64,000 bases of DNA from positions 1 to 64,000 of the forward strand of contig BGKB01000062.1 in assembly GCA_003116975.1 (NCBI GenBank). Direction: 5' to 3'. The position numbers were made by a program, and so were the translations under genes. A model generated the notes under the pieces. That model did not search any database and was not told the origin of the DNA. It was given only the letters and a program-made list of their open reading frames with translations. Numbering within the stretch: position 1 is the stretch's first letter; each line of letters begins with the position of its first letter. The DNA comes from Aurantiochytrium sp. KH105 (Eukaryota > Sar > Bigyra > Thraustochytrida > Thraustochytriidae). Below, one piece after another: positions 26,428 to 36,465 of this stretch.

Positions 26428-28356
26428 ATGACTCGAAACGACATGCTTTTTCTCGCTCTCTTCGCCGCTCTCGCGCTTGCATGCATCCCGCAAGCCTTTG
26501 CACAGACATGTTCAGGGATTACAAAACAGTGCACTTGCCGGGAGCCACGAACTGTTCTTCTTTTACTCGATGTGTCGCGCAGCCTCAATCGCACGATCCT
26601 TCTCGATGTCTACGTCGAGGCGATTCGCAAGCTTCACTGCGGTCTAAATCTAGCGCCAACGACCGGCGACGCTGGCTATGATGCCATCGGACTCATTACC
26701 TTTGGCTCCAAGGAGCGCATTGAAATTCCGGTCGCACGCTACACCGAGACTGACTGGCTCGATGAGCTCGATCGATTCCGCAAGGGAAACCCCGCTGTAT
26801 CGAATTGGAGCGAGTGCTGCACGCCTCTCGCAAGTGCGTTTGACCTTGCGCGAAAAGATTTGGAGGCTGGCGAGCTTGAAGGTCGCATCAGTCTCCACGA
26901 TAGCAATGTCCTCGTACAAGTCCTCACAGATGGCTTCCCGGTACAAAACAGGCTCACCATCGAGCCTCAAGAGTACCGACGCTGGACGCAAGAAAAATAT
27001 TGTCCGAGTCGGTACCGTATGCGACTAGTTCCCCGAATGGCCGGAATTCTTGAAGCGACGCCTTTCAATGCCACTGTCAGCACCATGCTTTTGCAAAATC
27101 GCAAGGGCTTGGACAAAATGGATGCTATGGACTACTTTTCTGGACTCAACTTGCCCGAGTATGAAATCTCTCGCAAGAGACAGCCCTACATCGAGGAGCG
27201 TCAAGGCAAAGGGTATCGCTGCACACATACGCCAAAGTTCTTCCCCGTCGTCACAGCCCCGGCAGAGGATCATGTCGACGCACTCGACGAGTCGATGACC
27301 GCAGTTGACGTTGCCAATGCCATTTTGGCCCTTATGTGCGGAAGTGACATGGTCGCCATTGGCGACCCTTGTCCTGGGACGCTGGCACCCACGAGCAATC
27401 CCACGATACTTACGCCTCAGCCCACGCCGAGTCCCACGCACGCTGTGTCGGCCTGTCTTGGAGACAAAGACCTTATCTTCCTTGTGGACAGCTCGAACTC
27501 CATTTCCGATCTCGAAGTCGACGATGACGGCGTGGAGCGACAAGTCCGCTTCCAGGATTTCGTGCTGCAAATTGCAGAAGATCTGCAGCGCATTCAGACG
27601 GAGGGGGCAGTCAAGCAACGCACGGGACTCATTACCTTTTCCAGAACGATTCAAGAGAGGATCCCCCTTGCAGCTTACAACTTTTCTGAATGGCACGATG
27701 AAATCGAGAACGTGCGTGACATGGCGTCAGACCTTGTAGGGTGCTGCACCCCTACTGCCGAGGCATTTCGTGCTGCTCGTAAAATGCTCGAGGCCCGAAC
27801 AGAATACAGCGACAACCCAGCCATCGTCTTTGTCATCACCGATGGAATTCCAATGATCAACAAGGAGCCCTATGAGAATGTACCTGGGGATCTCGGCGGC
27901 GAGGTTCAATATCGGCGTGGGGACGCCACGGGGTCGACGGCAGAGGGACGTACCATGACACTTGGAGAGTATCGAAGCTCTGTCGTCTTTAAAGAGGCAC
28001 AAGATCTCAATGCCATCGGTAATGTAACAACCATGCTTGTTGGTGTGCGGAACAACCAGGGCGCTGCGACCCAGGTCGAGTACTTTCTTGGGGACGAAAA
28101 CCAAATCACGTCATGCAAAGGCAACTACGACGTTTCACCTCTTGTCTGCTCCAGCTGCGCGGGGAAAACGGACCCGTGCCTCGGCGAGGACTCTTCTGGC
28201 GAGTGTTGGGTCACGGGCAGCGTGGATCACAGCTGCTCGGCGTTTTACACGCAAGGACTTGTACAGGAAGCACAAGAGGCTGTCACGGACGATCTCGACT
28301 CGCTCATCACTAGTTTGAGTGAGTTTATTTGTGGCGCAGACTTCGTCTCAGAATGA
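26428..28356 (+). CDS. Secreted protein with two von Willebrand A domains
   Basis: A predicted extracellular adhesion or matrix protein of 642 residues. The signal peptide is residues 1-25 or so (LFLALFAALALACIPQAFA). VWA1 (about 42-310) has the metal site DVSRS, the CCTP Thr and VLTDG. A Pro/Thr linker (about 314-343) leads to VWA2 (about 346-600) with DSSNS, CCTP and VITDG. Both MIDAS sites are complete, and a CC pair precedes the MIDAS Thr in each domain, so the two domains look like an internal duplication. A Cys-rich segment (CSSCAGKTDPCLGEDSSGEC) follows VWA2. No transmembrane helix or GPI signal is seen. Its 3' end is 97 bp from the convergent E1 gene. Confidence 0.88.
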   Translation: MTRNDMLFLALFAALALACIPQAFAQTCSGITKQCTCREPRTVLLLLDVSRSLNRTILLDVYVEAIRKLHCGLNLAPTTGDAGYDAIGLITFGSKERIEIPVARYTETDWLDELDRFRKGNPAVSNWSECCTPLASAFDLARKDLEAGELEGRISLHDSNVLVQVLTDGFPVQNRLTIEPQEYRRWTQEKYCPSRYRMRLVPRMAGILEATPFNATVSTMLLQNRKGLDKMDAMDYFSGLNLPEYEISRKRQPYIEERQGKGYRCTHTPKFFPVVTAPAEDHVDALDESMTAVDVANAILALMCGSDMVAIGDPCPGTLAPTSNPTILTPQPTPSPTHAVSACLGDKDLIFLVDSSNSISDLEVDDDGVERQVRFQDFVLQIAEDLQRIQTEGAVKQRTGLITFSRTIQERIPLAAYNFSEWHDEIENVRDMASDLVGCCTPTAEAFRAARKMLEARTEYSDNPAIVFVITDGIPMINKEPYENVPGDLGGEVQYRRGDATGSTAEGRTMTLGEYRSSVVFKEAQDLNAIGNVTTMLVGVRNNQGAATQVEYFLGDENQITSCKGNYDVSPLVCSSCAGKTDPCLGEDSSGECWVTGSVDHSCSAFYTQGLVQEAQEAVTDDLDSLITSLSEFICGADFVSE

Positions 28357-28453
28357 ATAAAGAAAGCAAAACTAAAATGTTGTTCCTAACTCTGGACCTT
28401 TCCTGCTTCCTGCCCCTCTGTGTTTGCGGTTTATACTTTGCCAGGCAGCAGCA

Positions 28454-30904
28454 TTACGGCTCGCAGCATCTCGCCGCAGCCTCGATAATATCGTCTTCAT
28501 TGAGAAAGGTGACTGTTTTGCCGAGCGGATTATAGGTCGGTGCAGCGGTAGCACACTGCCAGGGCCGATTCTTCAGATGCCCACTCGTCTGCAGGGCTGT
28601 AATGGTCCCGGCAAAGGGTTGCTGGCCCTGCTTGCATACGTCTGCGAAAACGACCGGGATCTGAGGGAAGCGTTCCAGGACAGCGCGCATGCCTTCGGTC
28701 GGTCGCCCGAGCGTTGGGCAATCAACGACAAGAGGCCGCTCTGCTCCCTTGTCGCCTGAAGCTGTCGCGGCAAGAGAAGCAGCGGCTCGCAACGAGGTAG
28801 GGACTCCATTTCCGTAGGAGAAAATAAGCAGGTCTGGCGTCTCGGTGCCGCTTGCCCAGACCTTTTCGGCGTCCTCACTTGTTGAGACATCTGCTGTCGT
28901 AGGCGCCGTCCCAGGAGCGTTCGTGTACACCATGACAGTCTCAAAGCCGAGCATCGGTTCGTCCGCACTTGGGTACTCACGGAGCCAATGTGCATCCTCG
29001 TCAGAGAACAGGCTCCTGCGGTACAAGAGGTCGGTCGAATCGACGGACATGATCACACGACCGGCGTGCTTCGCCTGATACAAGGCGTGGCGCATCCCAC
29101 GCACATAGTCCCAGCCGTTTGAAAAGCAGACGACGTCAAGTCCGGGAGGCAAGTGGAGCGTGTTGTGCGTATGAAAGTTGCCACCGAAGACGCCCTTGTC
29201 AAAGCCCTGAAGACGGATAACCATGCCATCCCGCTGCGCACCACCCGAGCACCAGTATGACATGACAATCTCGAAGAAAAGATCTGCGGCGCAGTCCAGG
29301 TACTTGGCATAAGGCATCTCAACAATCGGTGCGAGACCTGACTGCGTGAACCCAAGACCGATGCCAAAGACGGACGTCTCATCGGGCGGAACATCCTGGA
29401 CTCGCTCCGGAAAGCTTTTGGCGAGGTCATCGGTGACACGGTAATAACCTCCGTGACGAACGTCTTCGCCAATGTAAACGGCGGCTGGGTCGCTCGCGAG
29501 TGCTTCGTGAAAGATCTGATTCATGTGCGTGCGCATCGGCTGAGGCTTGCGTTTGCGGGACGCTCTGCCAGCTTCTGCATCGCCCTCACTACGTCCATGG
29601 TTGCTGCCGCTGCTTGCGGTGGGAAGACTGGCAAGTGGGGCTTGCGTTTTCTCAAGCACCTGTTCGCGAGTCTCAATCTTGGGTTCAGCCGCTGCGCGCA
29701 CAAAGGCGTCTTCAACCTGGCCGCGGAGGTCCTTCCACCACGCCTCGAGATCGGCAGCACTGTCAACGAGACCAAGATCGAGAGCTTGCAGACACGCGTC
29801 CTCGAGGGGATTCGCGGCGGCAGCGGCCTCAATCTCGTGCGCTTCGAGGTAATTACCTTGCCGGTCCGTCGCGGCGTGGCCAAAACGCCGCGTGATGCCG
29901 TCGAGCAACAGAATAGCTGGCCGCGCTCGCTTCCGGACGTAGCCAAGCGCATCCTCAGTCGTCTTCCAAAGGTCGTTGAGGTCCACGTGGCCGGCGCCTG
30001 CTCCCGTGGTCTGGAAAACTTTCATCCCCGAGGATTCGAGCATGTGTCGAAGATACCCGTGGCCCTTGAGAGAGATGCAGAGCTCGTTGTTGGTAATGAC
30101 CATGAGAGCTGGGGTCTTGAAGCCTCTGAACTGTGCGTATTTGGCAAGATTCATGGCCGAGAGGGTCATGGCGTTGTTGACGGAGCCGTCGCCCAGACTA
30201 ACGATGCTTACTGCATCAGATGGGAACCGGGCTTTATCCTCACCCAGAAGGCGGGGCGCGAGACGAATTCCCATCGCACGCCCCACTGCTGGTGGGCACT
30301 GCGAGGCAAGCGTTGAAGTCACGTAGAAATCGCAATTCCCGCCGCCGAGCGCGCAGTGGTGACCTGCGGTGACCGGGTCGAGGCTCGAGCACACATATGC
30401 GCGAGCCCGATCGAGCAGCACGTCTTCCTCGGGGCGAACTGCAAACTGGCGCGAGAGTTGTACCGCCACATGGCGGTAATGGAGCGCCATCGGGTCATTT
30501 TGGCGCCCAAGGAGGCCAAGGACGCCGACAAGCTCCTCGCCGCAAGGTCCGATCGTGTAAAAGCCTTCCCCAAGGTACGACGCAATGCGAGCCTCGGTGT
30601 GAAGCAAAAACGTCGCGAACCCCGCGCGAAGCCACGTCCGCGCCATGTCCGGCGTCAGCGACGCGGGTGTGCCACCCCCGAGCCCGGTGCCGGGTCTCTT
30701 TGGCGTGGCGGCGAGGTCTGCGAGCCACTTTTCGAACACGTCCCGCTGCTGCACCTCGACCAGCTCCTCGAGCCTCTTGGCCGCCTCGCCGCGCTTGTCG
30801 GCGTACACGGACAGCGCGCGCACGCTTCGCGCCCCGCGCCGCCCTGGCCCCGCGCCCGCCCTGCTCGCGCTCGCCGCCGCGCGCCTGGCCACGCGGCGCA
30901 TCAT
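28454..30904 (-). CDS. Fused 2-oxo acid dehydrogenase E1 alpha/beta (branched-chain type)
   Basis: A thiamine-diphosphate E1 component with both subunits in one chain of 816 residues. The E1 alpha part (about 85-405) has EGFYTIGPCGEE, HYRHVAVQLSRQF, TSTLASQCPPAVGRAMG and the ThDP motif GDGSVNNAM to ITNNELCISL (238-278). A charged linker (about 406-455) leads to the E1 beta part (456-816): MNQIFHEALASDPAAVYIGEDV, PPDETSVFGIGLG with the conserved Glu, FADVCKQGQQPF. In the usual mitochondrial complexes these are separate proteins. The N-terminal 35 residues (MMRRVARRAAASASRAG...) are Arg/Ala/Ser-rich without acids, as in mitochondrial presequences. The start at 30904 is the first ATG giving this presequence; the frame is open far upstream. 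Branched-chain against other 2-oxo acids is not settled. Confidence 0.87.
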   Translation of the reverse strand: MMRRVARRAAASASRAGAGPGRRGARSVRALSVYADKRGEAAKRLEELVEVQQRDVFEKWLADLAATPKRPGTGLGGGTPASLTPDMARTWLRAGFATFLLHTEARIASYLGEGFYTIGPCGEELVGVLGLLGRQNDPMALHYRHVAVQLSRQFAVRPEEDVLLDRARAYVCSSLDPVTAGHHCALGGGNCDFYVTSTLASQCPPAVGRAMGIRLAPRLLGEDKARFPSDAVSIVSLGDGSVNNAMTLSAMNLAKYAQFRGFKTPALMVITNNELCISLKGHGYLRHMLESSGMKVFQTTGAGAGHVDLNDLWKTTEDALGYVRKRARPAILLLDGITRRFGHAATDRQGNYLEAHEIEAAAAANPLEDACLQALDLGLVDSAADLEAWWKDLRGQVEDAFVRAAAEPKIETREQVLEKTQAPLASLPTASSGSNHGRSEGDAEAGRASRKRKPQPMRTHMNQIFHEALASDPAAVYIGEDVRHGGYYRVTDDLAKSFPERVQDVPPDETSVFGIGLGFTQSGLAPIVEMPYAKYLDCAADLFFEIVMSYWCSGGAQRDGMVIRLQGFDKGVFGGNFHTHNTLHLPPGLDVVCFSNGWDYVRGMRHALYQAKHAGRVIMSVDSTDLLYRRSLFSDEDAHWLREYPSADEPMLGFETVMVYTNAPGTAPTTADVSTSEDAEKVWASGTETPDLLIFSYGNGVPTSLRAAASLAATASGDKGAERPLVVDCPTLGRPTEGMRAVLERFPQIPVVFADVCKQGQQPFAGTITALQTSGHLKNRPWQCATAAPTYNPLGKTVTFLNEDDIIEAAARCCEP

Positions 30905-32393
30905 GGTCGCCGTCTTCGTCCGCTCGCGCCGCGTCCCGCGCTCCGGCCCGAGCCGCGCCTGCCCCGCGTCCCGCGCTCCGACGCGCCTCTGCTCGCCCGA
31001 GCGGACGTGCCTCGCCTGCCTCGCCTCGCTCGCCTCGCTCGCCTCGCGCCGCGGCGTGCGTGCGTGCGCGCGCGTCCGCTGCCGCGAACCGGGACTGCCG
31101 GGGCGGGATCGCGGTCGTGCGACTCTAGCGGGACGGCGAGGCCCAAATCGCGCGCACATCCGGCCTCGCGCGCTGGCAATTCGCATCCCGGCTGCTGCGT
31201 GCCGGGGATGCCGCGCGGATGGCGGGGAAGGAAGCTGGTGTACTTGCACGGGAGGGAGGGACAGCGAGGGGGAGGAGCGGAATTTGCTGCGTCGCTTGAC
31301 GGGGGAGAGAGGCTGGGCGACGACGTTTCGGTGGCGGCTGAAACGAAGAGGTTCGGGAGGTGGGTGGACCGTGCTCGGGAAGATAGACGAGGCGAGCTCT
31401 ACAGCAGCTACTGCTACTGGCAGCGGCAGCGGGTGGTAGAACAGCGACGGGTTTGGATCCAGCGGTGACGACGCTGAGCATCGGACAGAACATGCCAAGC
31501 ATTCATCACTTTTTCGACTGTGCTGCCTTGGCGCTGTCTTTGTCTTGGGTCTGCTTTGATCACAATATGATATGATCACAATGTGATCTGATCTGATCTG
31601 AGAATCTCATCTCAGCTTGAGCATCCTGATCCTGATCACATCTTCTAACCGCCCCCCTCGGCACTCACTACATCTTTGCGGGTTCTTCTCGCACACATAC
31701 CTCGACACAACCCTATCTATAGCTAGCTAGCTCTGCTCCTCGGCCTCTCCTTCCGCTCGCAGTCGTGTCGCAGCTGTCGCTTGCTGCTTTCCCAAGTCCC
31801 AAACTCCCTCCTGGTCTTCTCTCAGCCCCGCCCGCCATTTCCCGACCGCCACGCGTCCACACTCACACGGCATCCCGATGACCGCGCAGTTCCCTCTTGC
31901 TGCTCCTCCTGCTCCTCGTCCTCTTGCTCGTCCTCGCCCTCCTCCTCGGCCTCGTCCTCGTCCTGCTCGAGGAGCGACGGTGGTCAGGAAGGACGACGAC
32001 GGCTCGTATCATCTTCATCTCCATCTTATCTTCACCAAAACCCCTTGCGAGGCCGCGGCTGCGCGGCGGCGCGGAGCACCTCGGGCGCTTGGCGCAGGCA
32101 CGGGCGGCGCGGCGCGGCGCGCGGGAGACGCGCGCGGCTCGTGGCAGCTCGCGCAGCTNCGCGCGGGCGGGCGGGCGAGCGGGCGGGCGCCGCGGGCGCG
32201 CACGCGACAGACTCGAGGCGGAGACCGTGCGCCGGGACCCAGGCCGCGGCGCCGACCGCGCCGGGCGGACGGGCCGGGCGCGGGCGCGGGCAGCTGCGAC
32301 GAGAGCCAAGGCAGCGCCGGCAGCAACGGCGAGGCGCCCGCGCAGACCGCCAGGGCGCCGCAAACTCCAGAGGCGCCGCGTTTTCTGTGCAAG
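30905..32393. promoter_or_regulatory. Divergent promoter E1 fusion/RhoGEF
   Basis: 1.49 kb without a supported gene. The middle (31558-31643) is a GATC-rich repeat patch. A (GCTA)n-like AGCTAGCTAGCT is at about 31721. From 32040 to 32330 it is extremely GC-rich and includes the only ambiguous base of the window, N at 32159. An open frame with an ATG at 31878 extends into the RhoGEF but its product is Arg/Pro/Ala-rich and crosses the N. Confidence 0.5.
31558..31643. repeat. GATC-rich direct repeat patch
   Basis: GATCACAATATGAT (31558-31571) and GATCACAATGTGAT (31574-31587) are near-identical direct repeats, each partly palindromic, followed by TGATCTGATCTGATCTGA and later by CCTGATCCTGATCAC. 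It lies between two divergent genes. Confidence 0.7.
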
Positions 32394-35300
32394 ATGAACG
32401 CGGAACTGCAACAAAAGCTGGCACAAAGGAGGCGCTGGGAGGACGGCGCCAATGGCAACGGCGCAATGGCCCACGCGGAGAGCGCTGGCGGGTTGCAAGC
32501 AGACGCTGCGAAGTCCACCAAGCCACCCGTGGCCCCGCGACCTCAATCGCGATCGCAAGGACCCAGGACGCCGCAGCGAACGCCACCCACGCGGACAGCG
32601 TCTTCTGTGCCCGCGGGATCGACGCGGTCTTTGACGTCAGACAAATCTTCAAGCTCGCCGTCCGCCACCACGAGCAGTAGTGGCAGTCGACCCGCCCCTC
32701 CTGTACCGTCGTCACGAGGGTCGCTGCAAAGATCGCCATCGTCGAAGCGCCACTCTGCGAGCAGACCACCGCCTCCTGTGCCGTCGCCTCGTCTCCAGAC
32801 GCTTGGCAGCACGAGAGAACTGAGTGGCGCAAAATTTCTGCCGACACCCGGACGCAAACCCGAAAAAGGACCCGATCGACCGCCGCCGCCTCGCAGACGC
32901 CCCAAGGATCCCTCTCTGCGTGCCGGGACCGTCGAACGAGAAGACTCGGACACGTTCACGCCCGATTCGTTGCCCAGTAACGGCACCTCTAGGCCGAAGC
33001 GTCCTCCTGTTCCGCAAAGAACAAGAAATGGCGGCCATGTCTCACACGCGTCGCCGGCGCTCACCGAGTTGTCGTCTCCGAGCCACATCGGTCACACGCA
33101 ATCATTCGCGCATCGTGAACATCCTCGTGAGAAGCCCAAATCTCGACCAAACTCGGCAAACTACCTACGTCCGCCATTAAGTCATCCTGCGCCGCCGCCC
33201 GTCCCCAATCGTGGTGTCGCTTCGTCAGATGGGAAATCGGAAAATGGCAGTGTGAGACGATCGCTCAGCAACCGATCCAGTCGGCCGCCAGCACCGACAA
33301 TGTCCGCGTCAGCGGGATCTCGACGCTCCCTCGAGCGTACGTCTTCCCAAGAACGCCAGAGGCGAAACCGATCGCAGTCCCCGAACCGCGTTCCCTCCCC
33401 CGAACGCACGCGGTCAGCAGCAGAGGCTTCCAAGGCGACTCGTCAAAACGCAAATCACGATGGGAACTCGAGCCAGATCTCACAGGAAGAGAGACATCAG
33501 CTCGCAGAACAAGGCAAGTCCATCTTTCAACGAACCATGTCGGCAGACCATTCGGCCCCGGGTACTTCTGGTCGGAATCCCATCGAGGAGGATGACGCAC
33601 AAACGTCTGCGAGCTCAGAGGGAGAGGACCCTGCGGATGCGGAAGACGATGAGGAGCGCGCGCGGCAAGAAAAACTCCAAGAGCTGCGCAAGTCGTACAA
33701 GTACGCGCGCGTGTTGGACCCCTTTGACCCGTGGGAGCAGGGTTATGCGAGTGAGAGCGACGAGCAGAGCATTTATCTCAAGGTCGAGTACGATGACGTG
33801 ATTGAAATCTCTCAGCGCGGGGACAATGGATGGTGGGAGGGCAGTATCTTTGATCAAAGTCGTGGACGTTCCGTCGGGGAGCCGGGCAAGTTTCCTGCCG
33901 ACTTTGTTCAGCCTGTTCCCGATCCGTACTGGATGGAGGGCGACGACGAACTCGAAGCTGCAGAGAGCTCCGGGCTTGGCGCGGGGTCTGAAGAGAACCG
34001 AAGCGCAGCCGAGGCGGCCTCGGAAGCGGCCAAGGTCATGCATAAGCGGTGGCGCAACGCTAATCGACTCTTTCTGGCGCTTCTGGAGCTGGTCACGAAC
34101 GAATTCAAGTATGTTCTCTCGCTGCAAATATGCTACGAGGTTTACATCGAGGGCATTCTCGATGCCTTTGGGGAAGAGTACGTAGGTTCACTTTTCCCGA
34201 GCTGGCAACGCATCTGGCAGTGCCACGAGGATATTTTGCATGGCCTGGCTGACGCCTCGCGTGCAACGTGGAAGAGACTGCTGCGCTTTCCGGACAAAAG
34301 CTCGCCTCGAAGTGCTTCAGGGAGCAGCAAACGCGAGCACAATCGCCGGCAATCTGTCGGTGCGCCCATGGGCAAACTGAAGAATAACACCTCGGAAATG
34401 TGTACTCTGGCGGAGGAGCTCGATGCGATTCAAGCCTGGCACGATGAAAATGTGCTCGAGGACGAAGCCTCACTCTCAGAGGACGATTTACAACATTTCT
34501 TGAAACTCTTGGGCGACTGGTCTGTGCAAGTTTGTCACGCGCTGGAGACAATGGCGGGCAAGCTTAAAATGTCCTCGGTGTATATTCGCAACTACAACGA
34601 CGCCTTACGTTTGTATGACATTTGGACGAGACAAGTCAAAGGCTTCCCCGAAAAGATTTATGAGCTCGAGCAAAACCCCAAGGCGAACAAGTTGAATCTC
34701 TCTTCGTATCTGATCAAGCCTGTGCAACATGTGTGCAGGTACCCACTTCTTGTTCGCGAGGTGCACAAGTATGCCGCGGACGACGCTAGCAAGGATGCTA
34801 TTTTACAATGTCAGGAGCGTCTCATCGAGGTGACCACAGAAGTTAACTCTCTGCAAGACGATGCTAATCCTTCCGACCTTTCACTCACCTTGCAGGATCT
34901 GCGCAATGGTCTGCGCTACCCCAACGAGAAAGTCCATGCCACTGTGGATAATATTCTTCGCAAGGACACCACGCAGCTCATGAAGATTGGCGTCGTGCAC
35001 ATTGTCCAGGCAGGCAAAGGGCTTATCCTCAAGGCTCTCAAGACCGGTGACGCGGGGGCGCCGTACGAGTGCTTTCTGATGAACTCGGTGCTGCTTCTCA
35101 CAGAGAGGCATCAGAACATTCTCTCCAAGAACCGCTTCAAGCTTCGCTGCTACGTTGATGTCAAATGTGTGGGCGTTTCGGGTGTGATTGAGTCTCACGA
35201 CAGCCGCATGTTTGGCTTCAGCACCCAGACGGATGACGATCCGAACCCGTTTTCTGGGAGTCTTATGTCCAAGCCCTCCAAATGGGTCTTTCGTGTTGGC

Positions 35301-35741
35301 AGCATCGCCGAGCGTGACGCGTGGCTGCGCAACCTCGAGCAAGCAATGTACATTTCGCGCGGCATCTCGAGCTCTGGCTCGAGTCCGAAAGGCCAAGGCA
35401 TGTACGACACTGCCACAGCCGCACTCAATGCTGCTCAATCCTCGCGCACGCCTTCGGTGCGCAGTATTGCCACGGCACCTGCGAGCGTGGTCGCAGGCAT
35501 CTTCGGCCAACGTAGCCAGCATCAGCAGCCACAACAGCACCAACAGCACCAACACCAGCAACAAGACAATCGCCCAGATAATGCTCAGTACAACTCGATG
35601 AAGGACCGCCAAAATACGCTCCAAAATGCGCATCCCAGCTACCTGATGCAGCTGACGAACGAGGACCCGATCCTCAACGAGCTCAAGACCAGGCTCAAGC
35701 AGAAACAGTCCAAGCAGTCCATGATCGATGAACTCATGTGA
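32394..35741 (+). CDS. Rho guanine-nucleotide exchange factor (SH3-DH-PH)
   Basis: Predicted Dbl-family activator of Rho GTPases, controlling actin and membrane shape. From the ATG at 32394 (TGCAAGATGA, MNAELQQKLAQRRRWE) it has 1,115 residues. The N-terminal ~400 are Pro/Ser/Arg-rich with many PPxP stretches (RPPPPVPSPR). An SH3 domain follows (about 437-515: ARVLDPFDP, GWWEGSIFD, GKFPADFVQPV), then a DH domain (about 550-850, with SYLIKPVQHVCRYPLLVREV, the conserved helix) and a PH domain (about 856-985, ending WVFRVGSIAERDAWLRNLEQA). A Gln/His tract (QHQQPQQHQQHQHQQQ) is near the end. The DH domain has an insert of ~80 Ser-rich and acidic residues. An earlier ATG at 31878 is less likely. 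Confidence 0.9.
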   Translation: MNAELQQKLAQRRRWEDGANGNGAMAHAESAGGLQADAAKSTKPPVAPRPQSRSQGPRTPQRTPPTRTASSVPAGSTRSLTSDKSSSSPSATTSSSGSRPAPPVPSSRGSLQRSPSSKRHSASRPPPPVPSPRLQTLGSTRELSGAKFLPTPGRKPEKGPDRPPPPRRRPKDPSLRAGTVEREDSDTFTPDSLPSNGTSRPKRPPVPQRTRNGGHVSHASPALTELSSPSHIGHTQSFAHREHPREKPKSRPNSANYLRPPLSHPAPPPVPNRGVASSDGKSENGSVRRSLSNRSSRPPAPTMSASAGSRRSLERTSSQERQRRNRSQSPNRVPSPERTRSAAEASKATRQNANHDGNSSQISQEERHQLAEQGKSIFQRTMSADHSAPGTSGRNPIEEDDAQTSASSEGEDPADAEDDEERARQEKLQELRKSYKYARVLDPFDPWEQGYASESDEQSIYLKVEYDDVIEISQRGDNGWWEGSIFDQSRGRSVGEPGKFPADFVQPVPDPYWMEGDDELEAAESSGLGAGSEENRSAAEAASEAAKVMHKRWRNANRLFLALLELVTNEFKYVLSLQICYEVYIEGILDAFGEEYVGSLFPSWQRIWQCHEDILHGLADASRATWKRLLRFPDKSSPRSASGSSKREHNRRQSVGAPMGKLKNNTSEMCTLAEELDAIQAWHDENVLEDEASLSEDDLQHFLKLLGDWSVQVCHALETMAGKLKMSSVYIRNYNDALRLYDIWTRQVKGFPEKIYELEQNPKANKLNLSSYLIKPVQHVCRYPLLVREVHKYAADDASKDAILQCQERLIEVTTEVNSLQDDANPSDLSLTLQDLRNGLRYPNEKVHATVDNILRKDTTQLMKIGVVHIVQAGKGLILKALKTGDAGAPYECFLMNSVLLLTERHQNILSKNRFKLRCYVDVKCVGVSGVIESHDSRMFGFSTQTDDDPNPFSGSLMSKPSKWVFRVGSIAERDAWLRNLEQAMYISRGISSSGSSPKGQGMYDTATAALNAAQSSRTPSVRSIATAPASVVAGIFGQRSQHQQPQQHQQHQHQQQDNRPDNAQYNSMKDRQNTLQNAHPSYLMQLTNEDPILNELKTRLKQKQSKQSMIDELM

Positions 35742-36465
35742 GAGCCCGTGGAAGGACGCCTTATCACAACCCACGTGGCCCTGACGCCTTTCGTCCTGCT
35801 CGCTGGGCTTTCTCTTTTCCCGGCGGCATCCATACGAGCTCAAGAAACGAAGAAGAAGAAGAAGAAGAAGAAGAAGAAGAAGAAGAGGTCGGTCACCAAT
35901 GTCCGTCTTGCCTCACGAACGAGAGCCGCGGCCCGTGCCAAGGTTGACAGACAGCGAGCAAGGTGGCAACGTGGATGTGCTGCGAGCAGAGCGGGCCGGG
36001 TCGCGCCAAACCGGGAGTCGAGCCGAGCCCGCACAGCGCGCGCGGGCGGGCGGGAGAGCGCGTCGCGGAAGGCGTCAGAGCCAGAGATGGATGGGATGGG
36101 CCAACCCAGCCCGGCGTCTGAGGCGAAAGGGCGTCGACGATGGTCCGCCTGCGCGCGGGGCGCCGCTGGCTTTGGCTGCCCCGCTACGAGCCGACGACGG
36201 GGCTGCCTAGCTGCGCGAGGCAAGGCAAGGCAAGGCAAGGCAAGGCCCGGTCCCAGCCCGGCGCCTCGAGCTCTGCAGCAGAAAGTCTGCGTGGAGCCGC
36301 AGTCGCGCAAGGCACAAGCTCGTTGTGTTGTCGTGCTGTCGTGTCGAGTCGAGTTGAGAGCGGAGCAGGCGCAAGTGCTGCGACACGTCCTTTCGTGCGC
36401 GCGCATAGAGCCCAAGGCTGGGCTGAGCCTGGTCCTGTCAACGTAGGCGTTGGACGCTCGTGAAG
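35742..36465. promoter_or_regulatory. Intergenic RhoGEF/PH-LIM gene
   Basis: No gene. A (GAA)n tract is at 35850-35886 and a (GGCAA)n pentamer tract at about 36219-36246. A GCGCAAGTGC motif is at 36369-36378, 88 bp before the PH-LIM start. Confidence 0.5.
35850..35886. repeat. (GAA)n microsatellite
   Basis: About twelve GAA units downstream of the RhoGEF stop, similar to the GAA tract at the stop of the demethylase gene. Confidence 0.85.
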
